Shown in pieces: positions 52,354 through 60,507 of a DNA stretch of 64,000 nucleotides. A program made the position numbers and the translations under genes. The DNA comes from Microbacterium sp. SA39. GTDB taxonomy: Bacteria > Actinomycetota > Actinomycetes > Actinomycetales > Microbacteriaceae. The DNA lies in assembly GCF_000967865.1 (NCBI RefSeq), contig NZ_JXRU01000036.1, positions 124,001-188,000 on the forward strand, in the 5' to 3' direction. How positions within the stretch are numbered: the first letter of the stretch is position 1; each line of letters begins with the position of its first letter. The notes under the pieces are model-generated. The model worked only from the letters and a program-made list of their open reading frames with translations, had not been told where the DNA came from and searched no databases.

Positions 52354-53850
52354 ATGAACGAGCCGCAGAACGACCTCGCCGCGCCAGGGCCCGTGCAGAC
52401 CGAGGTCGCGCTGCCGTCGACGACGGGCATCGAGGTGAAGTCCATCGACTGGGTGCCGCTCACCGAGCGCACCGGAAAGCCGTCGAGCCTCTTCTCGCTC
52501 TGGTTCATGTCGAATGCGAACCTCACCACCCTCGCGACCGGAATGGTCGGCGTCGCGATGGGCGCGAACTTCCTCGCGTCCGTGCTGGCGATCGTGCTCG
52601 GAGTGTGCGTCGGAACCGTGTTCACCGCGTTCCATTCCGCTCAGGGTCCGCAGCTGGGGCTGCCGCAGATGATCCAGTCCCGGGCGCAGTTCGGCTACCG
52701 CGGCGTGGCGATCGTCTGCCTCGTGGTGGTCGCCAGCATCGTCGGGTTCAACATCTTCAACCAGCTGCTCGCCGGCCAGGTCCTGACGGCGACGACCGGC
52801 CTCGACGCAGGCGCCGGATGGTATGTGCTGATCACGGCCCTCGCACTGACCCTCGCCATCGTCGGGTACCACTGGATCCACCGCGTGCAGAAGTGGCTCA
52901 CCTGGCTGTTCCTCGCGACGTTCGGCGTCTTCACGGTCGTGGCTCTGTTCGCACTGCCGCTCACCGCAGCGGATTTCTCACTCGGAGAGATGAACTGGCC
53001 GGCCTTCCTCGTGCAGTTCGCGGCTGCCGCCGCCTACGCGCTGGGCTGGGCGCCGTACGTCTCCGACTACTCGCGCTATCTGCCGCCGCAGACGAGCCCC
53101 CGCAAGGCGCTCTTCTACACCTCGGCGGGTGTCATCGTGGGAGCAGGGTGGCTGATGATCCTCGGAGCCTTCGTCGCTTCGCTCTTCGCGGATGCCGATC
53201 CCGTCGAGGCCATCACCGCGGCCGCCGACGCGATCCTGCCCGGCGCCGGCGCGGTGCTGCTGTGGTCGGCGCTCCCGGCGCTGATCACGGTCATCACGAT
53301 CAACATCTACGCGGCCAGCATCGAGCTCATCACCGTGGCCGACTCGTTCCGTCAGGTGCGTCCGACGCGGCTCGCACGCGTCGTTGCCTGCAGCATCATC
53401 GGCGTCGGGGGTCTGCTGGGCGCGGCCTTCTCGACCGGCGAGTTCCTCGATTCCTTCGGCAGCTTCCTCGTCGTGCTGCTGTACGTGCTCGTGCCGTGGA
53501 CCTCGGTGAACCTCGTCGACTACTACGTGGTGCGCGGCGGACGCTACGCGGTCGCCGAGATGTTCCGTCCGCACGGCATCTACGGCACCTGGGGCTGGCG
53601 CGGCATCACGGCATACGTCATCGGCATCCTGGCGATGATCCCGTTCGTCGTCACGACCTGGTTCACGGGCCCGATCGCTGCGGCCATCGGCGGCATCGAC
53701 GTCGCCCTGTTCGTCGGGCTCGGCGCATCCGCCGTCGCCTACGTGTTGCTCGCGCGCGGACTGGACCTCGACGCCGAGCGTCGGCTCGCCCGCGACGAGG
53801 CGAAGGCCATGGGCGTGCGCTCCGTGAGCTTCGGCGGCGGCCGCGGCTGA
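52354..53850 (+). CDS. NCS1-family purine/cytosine permease
   Basis: A 498-residue transporter with about twelve spans, of the CodB/NCS1 cation-coupled nucleobase family. A cytosolic N-terminus (GIEVKSIDWVPLTERTGKPS, the family's IDWVPxxER motif) is followed by LTTLATGMVGVAMGANFLAS and QMIQSRAQFGYRG; the substrate helix region is WAPYVSDYSRYLPP, characteristic of cytosine/purine NCS1 proteins. ATG 52354 has GGGAG 7 bases upstream; TACTGT (52310-52315) may be the -10. The exact substrate is not determined and no catabolic gene adjoins it. Confidence 0.9.
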   Translation: MNEPQNDLAAPGPVQTEVALPSTTGIEVKSIDWVPLTERTGKPSSLFSLWFMSNANLTTLATGMVGVAMGANFLASVLAIVLGVCVGTVFTAFHSAQGPQLGLPQMIQSRAQFGYRGVAIVCLVVVASIVGFNIFNQLLAGQVLTATTGLDAGAGWYVLITALALTLAIVGYHWIHRVQKWLTWLFLATFGVFTVVALFALPLTAADFSLGEMNWPAFLVQFAAAAAYALGWAPYVSDYSRYLPPQTSPRKALFYTSAGVIVGAGWLMILGAFVASLFADADPVEAITAAADAILPGAGAVLLWSALPALITVITINIYAASIELITVADSFRQVRPTRLARVVACSIIGVGGLLGAAFSTGEFLDSFGSFLVVLLYVLVPWTSVNLVDYYVVRGGRYAVAEMFRPHGIYGTWGWRGITAYVIGILAMIPFVVTTWFTGPIAAAIGGIDVALFVGLGASAVAYVLLARGLDLDAERRLARDEAKAMGVRSVSFGGGRG

Positions 53851-53881
53851 GGCTTCCGCGGGCGGCTTGCAGGGGGCAAGC

Positions 53882-53923
53882 GAAAGGCCCCCGATCTGGA
53901 TTTCTCCTGATCAGGGGCCTTTC
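53882..53923. terminator. Terminator between NCS1 permease and tRNA
   Basis: 15-base arms GAAAGGCCCCCGATC / GATCAGGGGCCTTTC with one mismatch and a 12-base loop, then TTGTG. It could stop transcription from both the permease and the convergent tRNA. Confidence 0.8.
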
Positions 53924-53939
53924 TTGTGTCGCATTCTCG

Positions 53940-54013
53940 TTGCGGGGACAGGATTTGAACCTGCGACCTCCGGGTTATGAGCCCGGCGAGCTACCGAACT
54001 GCTCCACCCCGCG
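53940..54013 (-). tRNA. tRNA-fMet (initiator, CAT anticodon)
   Basis: A 74-base cloverleaf on the minus strand: acceptor CGCGGGG / CCCCGCA, D arm GAGC / GCTC, anticodon arm CCGGG-CTCATAA-CCCGG, variable AGGTC, T arm GCAGG-TTCAAAT-CCTGT, discriminator A. Base 1 is C opposite A72 (unpaired), and the anticodon stem has three consecutive G-C pairs, both hallmarks of initiator tRNA. CCA is not encoded. Confidence 0.96.
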
Positions 54014-54091
54014 GCACAAGAAGTAACTTATCACGGATTCTGAGAGGGGGCCAATCGAGCCGGGTCCTCCCCGATACGAGAGGATGAGGTC

Positions 54092-54901
54092 ATGACCGAG
54101 TCCGCAGCCGTGTCCGTCGCCGTGTGCCAGTTCGCGCCCGCGGCATCCCGTTCCGACAATCGGGAGCGCATCGCCGCGCTCACGGCGGATGCGGCAGCGC
54201 GCGGCGCGAAGCTGATCGTGTTCCCGGAATACTCCAGCTACTTCGTCGACCCGATGGACGCCACCCTCGCGGCGAACGCCGAAGACCTCGAGGGGGAGTT
54301 CGTCGCCGCGCTGGCCGCACTCGCCGCCGACTACGCCGTCGTCATCGTCGCCGGCCTTGCCGAGCGGGCCACCGACGGCGAGCGGGTGCGCAACACCGTC
54401 GTGGCGGTGCGAGGCGACGGCGTGCTCGCGGTGTACCGGAAGCAGCACCTGTACGACGCCTTCGGGCAGACCGAGTCCGACTGGGTGGAGCCCGGGGACC
54501 CGGGGGAACCATCAACGTTCGATCTCGGCGGTCTGCGCTTCGGTCTGATGACCTGCTACGACCTGCGTTTCCCGGAACTGGCGCGCACGCTGGTCGACGC
54601 GGAGGCTGACGTCCTCGTGGTCCCGGCGGAGTGGGTGCGCGGGCCGCTCAAGGAGCACCACTGGACGACGCTCCTGGCTGCGCGGGCGATCGAGAACACC
54701 GTGTACGTCGTCGCGGCCGACCACCCCACGCCGATCGGGGTCGGGCACTCGCAGATCGTCGATCCGCAGGGCGTGGTGCTTGCGGGCGTCGGCACGGCGG
54801 AGGGGATCGCCGTGGCGCCCGTCGAGCGGGCGGCGATCGAGCGGGTCCGTGCCGTCAATCCGGCTCTGCGGATGCGGCGGTACGCCGTGGTACCGCGCTG
54901 A
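54092..54901 (+). CDS. Carbon-nitrogen hydrolase (nitrilase superfamily)
   Basis: A 269-residue amidase-type enzyme. The catalytic triad is visible: E46 in LIVFPEYSSYF, K117 in VYRKQHLYDAFGQTES and C155 in GLMTCYDLRFPELA, plus VPAEWVRGPLKEHHW and AARAIENTVYVVAAD. This pattern matches the Nit/omega-amidase branch, which repairs or deaminates small amides such as deaminated glutathione or alpha-ketoglutaramate; the substrate is inferred only at branch level. GAGGAT lies 6 bases before ATG 54092. The adjacent aminotransferase is convergent. Confidence 0.9.
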   Translation: MTESAAVSVAVCQFAPAASRSDNRERIAALTADAAARGAKLIVFPEYSSYFVDPMDATLAANAEDLEGEFVAALAALAADYAVVIVAGLAERATDGERVRNTVVAVRGDGVLAVYRKQHLYDAFGQTESDWVEPGDPGEPSTFDLGGLRFGLMTCYDLRFPELARTLVDAEADVLVVPAEWVRGPLKEHHWTTLLAARAIENTVYVVAADHPTPIGVGHSQIVDPQGVVLAGVGTAEGIAVAPVERAAIERVRAVNPALRMRRYAVVPR

Positions 54902-54923
54902 CGCGCGCCGGAGTGCGTGCCCG

Positions 54924-56126
54924 TCAGGCCGAGAGCGCGGCGAGGCGCGACGCGGCATCCTCGAGCACGTCGACGCGCTTGCAGGCGGCGAAGCGGACCA
55001 GTCCGCTGTACTCGTCCCTGTGGGCCGCTGAGACGAAAGCCGTCAACGGGATCGCGACGACACCGGCGCGCTCGGGCAGGGCACGGCAGAAGGCCGCGGC
55101 ATCCGCTCCTCCGAGGGCCGTCGCATCGGCGACGGTGAAGTAACCGCCCTGAGGAGCGTGCACCGTGAAACCCGCCGCGCGCAGACCATCGCCGAGGATC
55201 CGATGCTTCTGGGCGAGCGCCGCCGCGGCATCCGTGAAGTAGGCGTCGTCGAGGCGCAGTCCGACGGCCACGGCCGGCTGGAACGGCGAGCCGTTGACGT
55301 AGGTCAGATACTGCTTGACCGTGAGGACGGCCGTGACAAGCTCGGCGGGGCCGTGCACCCAGCCGATCTTCCACCCGGTGGCCGAGAACGTCTTGCCCGC
55401 GGAGGAGATCGTGAGGGTCCGCTCCGCGGCCCCCGGCCGGGTCGCGATCGGCGTGTGCGGCGTCTGGAACGCGAGATGCTCGTACACCTCGTCGGTCACG
55501 ATGATGGCGTCATGCCGCTCCGCCAGGCGTACGACCTCGGCGAGCACCTCGGCGTCGAAGACTGCTCCGGTCGGGTTGTGCGGGTCGTTGACGAGGATGA
55601 TGCGGGTGCGATCGCTGACGGCGGCCGCCAACTCGTCGAGGTCCGGCTGGAAGGACGGCGCCCGGAGCGGGACCGTCCGCAGCCGTGCGCCCGCCAGCGC
55701 GACCGCCGCCGCGTACGAGTCGTAGTAGGGCTCGAAGACCACGACCTCGTCATCGGGGCCGTCGATCAGAGCGAGAAGGGTTGCGGTGAGGGCTTCAGTC
55801 GCGCCCGCCGTGACGATCATTTCGGTCGCGGGGTCGACCTCCAGGCCGTAGAACCGGCGCTGATGCTCACTGATGGCGGCGAGGAGATCCGGGATGCCGC
55901 GACCGGGGGGATACTGGTTCGCGCCGGCTGCGATCGCGGCGCGCGCCGCCTCGAGCACGACCGCCGGGCCGTCCTCGTCGGGGAATCCCTGACCAAGGTT
56001 GATCGCCCCGGTTCGGGCCGCCGCCGCCGACATCTCTGCGAAGATCGTAGGTGCGACGGTTCCGTCTGCGGCGAGCAGACCTGCACCGGCTGCTGTGCGC
56101 CGCCATGCGCCGGGAATGACATTCAT
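54924..56126 (-). CDS. PLP-dependent aminotransferase, class I (MetC/KAT-like group)
   Basis: A 400-residue fold-type I aminotransferase. INLGQGFPDEDGP and NQYPPGRGIPDLLAAISEHQ form the substrate pocket, VNDPHNPTGAVF binds the cofactor, TDEVYEHLAF carries the pyridine-N aspartate, and the Schiff-base lysine is K245 in SSAGKTFSATGWKIGW. This is the group of YbdL and kynurenine/glutamine aminotransferases; pairing with an omega-amidase-like enzyme next door would fit a methionine or glutamine transamination route, an inference. ATG 56126 is fixed by TAGCCT 7 bases upstream. Confidence 0.9.
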   Translation of the reverse strand: MNVIPGAWRRTAAGAGLLAADGTVAPTIFAEMSAAAARTGAINLGQGFPDEDGPAVVLEAARAAIAAGANQYPPGRGIPDLLAAISEHQRRFYGLEVDPATEMIVTAGATEALTATLLALIDGPDDEVVVFEPYYDSYAAAVALAGARLRTVPLRAPSFQPDLDELAAAVSDRTRIILVNDPHNPTGAVFDAEVLAEVVRLAERHDAIIVTDEVYEHLAFQTPHTPIATRPGAAERTLTISSAGKTFSATGWKIGWVHGPAELVTAVLTVKQYLTYVNGSPFQPAVAVGLRLDDAYFTDAAAALAQKHRILGDGLRAAGFTVHAPQGGYFTVADATALGGADAAAFCRALPERAGVVAIPLTAFVSAAHRDEYSGLVRFAACKRVDVLEDAASRLAALSA

Positions 56127-56133
56127 GAAGAAC

Positions 56134-56139
56134 AGGCTA
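56134..56139 (-). promoter_or_regulatory. -10 element, leaderless aminotransferase transcript
   Basis: TAGCCT on the minus strand, 7 bases before ATG 56126. Confidence 0.5.
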
Positions 56140-56224
56140 AGGCCATAGCGGAAACTCATCTTCACCATACGAAACGCACAGATACAGGCGGCAGTCTGAA
56201 GGGGCGTTGATGAAGGAGCACACC

Positions 56225-57760
56225 ATGAACGAAGAGCACCCCCAGGACCACTCGGCACCCGCGTCGCACGACGCCGTGCCGTCCACCGAGGCAGCAGAGG
56301 TCGCCGCACAGCCGACCCCCTCCGCCGCCGAGACCCCCATCCCCGTCGCACCCGCGCCAGGGCACGAGGTGCCCTCGACCTTCACGTCGCAGGCCTCCGC
56401 CGTTTCGGCATCCGCTGAGCCCACGCACGTCGCGCCGCAGCCCTTCGCTGCGCCGGGAACCGCTCACGCGACGGCCTCGGCCCCGGGTGCTGCCTTCGGC
56501 ATTCCCACGACCGCCACGCAGCAGACGCAGCCGCTGGACAGCGGCGCAGCCAAGGAGCCGAAGTCGCGAGGCGGCGCCAAGTTCGCAGCCTTCGTCGTGG
56601 CGGCAGCCCTAGTCGGCGGTGTCGCGGGGTTCGGCGGCGGCGCCCTCATGAGCGGGCTGCAGGATCAGCCGACGAGCAGCAACGCCGGCGGACCGCAGAC
56701 CGTCACGGTCAACAACCCGGGATCGGTGAACGAGACGACTGCGGTCGCGACGGAAGCGCTCCCCTCCGTGGTCACGATCGAGGTCGCGGGCTCCGACCAG
56801 GGCGGCAGCGGCTCGGGCGTCATCATCAGCGACGACGGCTATGTGCTCACCAACACTCACGTCGTGACTCTCGGCGGTGCCGTGGCCGACCCGACGATCC
56901 GGGTGACCACCTCCGACGGACGCATCTACGAGGCCACGGTCGTCGGCACCGACCCGATCTACGATCTCGCCGTGATCAAGCTGACCGATGCGGAAGGACT
57001 CACCCCCATCGAGTTCGCCGACTCGTCGAAGCTCAACGTGGGCGACACCGCCGTGGCTCTCGGTGCGCCGCTCGGACTCGCCAACTCCGTGACGACCGGC
57101 ATCGTGAGCGCTCTCAACCGCAGCATCCAGATCGCATCGTCGGCCGTGCCCGACTCGTCGGAAGACGCTCCGCAGGAGCAGCAGACGCCGGAGGAGGGGG
57201 AGGGCGAAGGACCGTTCCAGTTCGACATCCCCGGCAGCACCCCCCAGCAGTCCGGGGGATCGATCTCGATCGCCGTGATCCAGACGGATGCCGCGATCAA
57301 CCAGGGCAATTCGGGCGGTGCCCTCGTGAACAGCAAGGGCGAGCTGATCGGCATCAACGTCGCGATCGCCAGCCCCGGCGGGTCTGAGGAATCGGGGTCC
57401 ATCGGCATCGGCTTCGCCATCCCCGCGAACATCGCGCAGCGGGTGTCCGACGAGATCATCGCCGACGGTGCCGCGACGCACGGTCTGCTCGGCGCCTCGG
57501 TCCGCGACGCCGCGAGCGTCGAGGGTGCCAGCGTCTCCGGCGCGTACATCGCAGAGGTCACCGACGGCGGTGCGGCCGCCGACGCAGGACTTCGGGCAGA
57601 GGATGTCGTCACGGCCTTCAACGGTGTGCCGATCGCCAGCGCCAGCGATCTCACCGCGCAGGTGCGCGCAGCGGCCGCCGGGAGCGATGCCACCGTCACG
57701 TACGTGCGCGGCGGCAAGGAGGACGAACTCGAGGTGACGCTCGGCGAGCTCCCCGGCTGA
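56225..57760 (+). CDS. HtrA/DegP-type membrane-anchored serine protease
   Basis: A 511-residue envelope quality-control protease. Residues 1-118 are a Pro/Ala/Glu-rich cytosolic tail, about 120-146 a membrane anchor (FAAFVVAAALVGGVAGFGGG), then the trypsin-like domain with H212 (LTNTHVV), D247 (IYDLAVIKL) and S363 (NQGNSGGALV), and a PDZ domain (GAAADAGLRAEDVVTAFNGV). A 30-residue acidic insert lies between strands near EEGEGEGPFQFD. ATG 56225 has AAGGAG 6 bases upstream, which decides it against TTG 56207 and ATG 56210. The downstream hairpin is described separately. Confidence 0.94.
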   Translation: MNEEHPQDHSAPASHDAVPSTEAAEVAAQPTPSAAETPIPVAPAPGHEVPSTFTSQASAVSASAEPTHVAPQPFAAPGTAHATASAPGAAFGIPTTATQQTQPLDSGAAKEPKSRGGAKFAAFVVAAALVGGVAGFGGGALMSGLQDQPTSSNAGGPQTVTVNNPGSVNETTAVATEALPSVVTIEVAGSDQGGSGSGVIISDDGYVLTNTHVVTLGGAVADPTIRVTTSDGRIYEATVVGTDPIYDLAVIKLTDAEGLTPIEFADSSKLNVGDTAVALGAPLGLANSVTTGIVSALNRSIQIASSAVPDSSEDAPQEQQTPEEGEGEGPFQFDIPGSTPQQSGGSISIAVIQTDAAINQGNSGGALVNSKGELIGINVAIASPGGSEESGSIGIGFAIPANIAQRVSDEIIADGAATHGLLGASVRDAASVEGASVSGAYIAEVTDGGAAADAGLRAEDVVTAFNGVPIASASDLTAQVRAAAAGSDATVTYVRGGKEDELEVTLGELPG

Positions 57761-57772
57761 TCCGCGTTCGCA

Positions 57773-57819
57773 GAGAAGGACGCCACCCCGCGATAGGCTC
57801 GCGGGGTGGCGTCCTTCTC
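57773..57819 (+). terminator. Terminator hairpin containing the next gene's -10 and start codon
   Basis: Perfect 20-base arms (57773-57792, 57800-57819) and a 7-base loop, with CTTCTCTTTC at the 3' side, 12 bases after the htrA-type stop. The loop ATAGGCT supplies the next gene's -10 and the 3' arm contains its GTG start at 57806. Confidence 0.85.
57794..57799 (+). promoter_or_regulatory. -10 element in the terminator loop, leaderless transcript
   Basis: TAGGCT, then CGCGGG, then GTG 57806. The element is single-stranded in the hairpin loop of any read-through RNA. Confidence 0.6.
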
Positions 57820-59059
57820 TTTCGGCACCGGCAATGCGGCCAAGCTGCTCCGGATTCCGCTCTATGCCGCAGGGCGCCTGGGCGTCTTCCTCGTACCGCG
57901 CGGTAGGCGTTGGGTATTCGGCTGCGGTGCGGGAATCGGCGACGGCGCGCTCGCCCTGCAGCGGCACGCGGCAGCCGCCGGACACGACACGGTGTGGCTG
58001 ACCTCGTCGGACCGCGAGGATCGCGATGCGGCTGCCCTCGGCATCCGCACCCTGCGCAAGAACGGTCTGCGCGGCTGGTGGGCGACGGCGCGAGCAGGAG
58101 TGCTCGTGGTCACCCACGGATTGGGAGATGTCAACCGCTACGCGAACGGCGGTGCCTTCGTCGTGCAGCTCTGGCACGGCATCCCGCTCAAGCGGATCGG
58201 CCTCGATTCGCCGGCCACCACGCAGGTGCCGAATGTGCCGGGAGCCCCTCTGCTGCGCCGCGCGGTGGCGCTGCTCTACCGTGGCGCGGCACAGCGGATC
58301 AGGGTGCTGCCCGCCGCGTCGCATCGGTCACGCGGGCGCCTGGAGTCCGCCTTCGGCCTCGGCGATGACCGTGTCGTCGTGACGGGGGAGCCGCGCGTCG
58401 ATGTCCTGTCGGCCGGGTCGGTCACGTCACGGCGCGCCGCGGCATCCGCCCTGCTCTCCTCTGTCGTCGACGACCTCTCGGAAGACACGCGCGTGGTCCT
58501 GTACGCGCCGACCTGGCGCGACGGCGCCGCCGATCCGGCGGTGCCCTCCGCGTCGGAGTGGGTGCGGATCATCCGAGTGCTGGAAGACAACGACGCGGTC
58601 CTGCTCGTGCGTTCGCATCCTCTCGGCGAAGGCGGATACATGCCGCCGTTGCCCAGCCGGAGGGTGCGGATGCTGGGTGCCTCCGTTCTCGCCGATGTCA
58701 CGCCGGCGCTTCCCGCGGTCGACGTGCTGATCACCGACTATTCGTCCCTCGCCTACGACGTGGGACTACTGCGGATGCCGGTGCTCTTCCTTGCTCCGGA
58801 CGCGATCGAGTACGCGTACACCCGAGGGTTCTACGCCCGCTTCGAGGACGTCGCCGGTCCCGCGGCCTCCAACGACTGGGCCGGCGTCCTCGACCAGCTT
58901 CGCGCGCTGCTGTCCGACCCCGCGGCGTTCGACGCGGCGTCGGCGCGTTCCGCTACGCTCAGCGCGGAGATGCACGCATATCGAGACGGGCGCAACACCC
59001 ACCGGGTGTACCAGGCGATCCGCGCGCGGGGGATACCCGCACCGAAGGGAGCAGCATGA
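57806..59059 (+). CDS. CDP-glycerol glycerophosphotransferase family protein, copy 1
   Basis: A 417-residue TagF/TagB-like polymerase domain that would transfer polyol phosphate to a lipid-linked wall polymer. Motifs: QLWHGIPLKRIGL (the WHGxPLK catalytic histidine), LYAPTWRDG, LLVRSHPLGEGG and LITDYSSLAYDVGL. The N-terminus (RIPLYAAGRLGVFLVPRGRR) is basic and membrane-surface-like. GTG 57806 is leaderless and lies in the upstream terminator's 3' arm. ATGA overlap joins it to copy 2. The polymer (glycerol-, ribitol- or sugar-phosphate) is unknown. Confidence 0.88.
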   Translation: MASFSFGTGNAAKLLRIPLYAAGRLGVFLVPRGRRWVFGCGAGIGDGALALQRHAAAAGHDTVWLTSSDREDRDAAALGIRTLRKNGLRGWWATARAGVLVVTHGLGDVNRYANGGAFVVQLWHGIPLKRIGLDSPATTQVPNVPGAPLLRRAVALLYRGAAQRIRVLPAASHRSRGRLESAFGLGDDRVVVTGEPRVDVLSAGSVTSRRAAASALLSSVVDDLSEDTRVVLYAPTWRDGAADPAVPSASEWVRIIRVLEDNDAVLLVRSHPLGEGGYMPPLPSRRVRMLGASVLADVTPALPAVDVLITDYSSLAYDVGLLRMPVLFLAPDAIEYAYTRGFYARFEDVAGPAASNDWAGVLDQLRALLSDPAAFDAASARSATLSAEMHAYRDGRNTHRVYQAIRARGIPAPKGAA

Positions 59060-60492
59060 CGACGGCCCGGATCGATGAGGCGGCGGAAGCCCTGATCATC
59101 GCAGGGACCGGTCAGCGACCGGCGACGGCAGAACTGGTCGGACCGCGGGCACGTGTGGACGCCCGGATCACCGGTGGCGGCAAGACGTGGAAGGCGATGT
59201 TCCCCCTGCGGGCTTCGCGCTGGGGCGGAGCGGAGCTGCCCCTGCCGACCGGGTCGTACGAGCTGCGCATAGCCGACACCGACATCGACGATCTGCATGT
59301 CGCGGCTCAGGTGCTGACGGGTGTCCGCGTCGCGGTCGAGGGCCCCACTGTCCTGATCGCCGCCCCGATCGCACCCGTGTACGAGACGGTGGAGGGCCAG
59401 TCGACCCTCGAAGGTCGATATGTGGCGCAGGCCGGAGGCACCGAGAACGCCGTGTTCTTCGAGACCTTCTACGGGCGCAGCGTCGGCTGCAATCCGCAGG
59501 CGATCGACCGCGAGCTCGCGGCGCGGGCCCCCGGCGTGCACCGCTATTGGAGCGTCGTCGACCTCTCGGTCGCCGTGCCTGAGGGCGCGATCGCCGTCGT
59601 CGAGGGCAGTCCGGAGTGGTGGCACGCCCGAGGGGCGGCCCGCCTGCTCGTGGTGAACGACTGGTTGCGTCGACGATTCGTGCGCAAGCCAGGGCAGAAG
59701 GTGCTGCAGACCTGGCACGGCACCCCGCTCAAGCGCCTCGCTCTGCATCGGCCCGGCTTCGATCCGCGGCGCATGGCCGCTGTCATCAAGGAGTCGCGGC
59801 GGTGGGACGTGCTGCTCGCGCAGAACACGTACTCGGAGCGGATTCTCCGCAAGGCATATGCCTTCTTCGGGCGACCGATCTGGGTCGATGGCTACCCCCG
59901 CAACGACGCTCTCACGACGGGTGCTCCGGCGGCGATCCGCGCAGCCCTCGGGATCGCTGAGGGTGAGCGTGTGCTCCTGTACGCGCCGACCTGGCGAGAC
60001 GATCGCGCGGAGATGGTCGACTTCATCGACCTGGAGCTCCTCGCCGTACAGGCCGACGCCGTGGTGCTCGTTCGCGGGCATTCCCGCACCCTGCCGCAGG
60101 GGCGGGACCGGGCGGGTGCCCGGGTCATCGATGTGACCGGCTACCCCGAGACGGCGCAGCTTCTTCTCGCGGCCGATGCGCTCATCACCGACTATTCCTC
60201 GGTGATGTTCGACTTCAGCGTCACCGGCAAGCCGATGTACTTCCTGGTACCCGACATGGATCACTACCGCGGACAGCTGCGGGGTTTCTACTTCGATCTC
60301 CCCGGACGGGCTCCCGGGCCGCTCGTCCGCACGCAGGACGAACTCGCAGCGGCGCTGGCCGACCCCGGTCAGGAGGCGACGTACGCGAGTCGCTACGCGG
60401 CCTGGCGTGCGCAGTTCAACACCCGCGACGACGGACGCGCCGCGCAGCGCGTGGTGGACCGCATCCTCGATCTGGGGTTCGTCAGTCGCTGA
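59056..60492 (+). CDS. CDP-glycerol glycerophosphotransferase family protein, copy 2
   Basis: A 478-residue relative of copy 1 with an extra N-terminal domain of about 110 residues, rich in strands (LVGPRARVDARITGGGKTWK, PTGSYELRIADTDIDDLHVA). The transferase has LQTWHGTPLKRLALHRPGF, LYAPTWRDDRAEMVDF, VLVRGHSRTL and ALITDYSSVMFDFSVTGKPM. It is translated together with copy 1 (4-base overlap), so the two probably act in sequence, for example primer and polymerase, on one wall glycopolymer. It is convergent with the GT2 gene 15 bases on. Confidence 0.88.
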   Translation: MTTARIDEAAEALIIAGTGQRPATAELVGPRARVDARITGGGKTWKAMFPLRASRWGGAELPLPTGSYELRIADTDIDDLHVAAQVLTGVRVAVEGPTVLIAAPIAPVYETVEGQSTLEGRYVAQAGGTENAVFFETFYGRSVGCNPQAIDRELAARAPGVHRYWSVVDLSVAVPEGAIAVVEGSPEWWHARGAARLLVVNDWLRRRFVRKPGQKVLQTWHGTPLKRLALHRPGFDPRRMAAVIKESRRWDVLLAQNTYSERILRKAYAFFGRPIWVDGYPRNDALTTGAPAAIRAALGIAEGERVLLYAPTWRDDRAEMVDFIDLELLAVQADAVVLVRGHSRTLPQGRDRAGARVIDVTGYPETAQLLLAADALITDYSSVMFDFSVTGKPMYFLVPDMDHYRGQLRGFYFDLPGRAPGPLVRTQDELAAALADPGQEATYASRYAAWRAQFNTRDDGRAAQRVVDRILDLGFVSR

Positions 60493-60507
60493 CCGACCAC
60501 GCTCACG

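Noticed and set aside
49269..52625. A 1118-codon minus-strand frame opposite UPF0182
   Set aside because: Composition (Arg/His/Asp/Val-rich, no domain) and complete overlap with a recognised gene mark it as a shadow.
52267..53850. Longer starts for the NCS1 permease upstream of ATG 52354
   Set aside because: The extra residues are low complexity, lie over the presumed promoter, and ATG 52354 has a good ribosome binding site.
57468..57737. Alternative-frame open frames inside the HtrA-type and transferase genes
   Set aside because: Ser/Arg/Pro-rich products with no ribosome sites, the usual out-of-frame reading of GC-rich codons.
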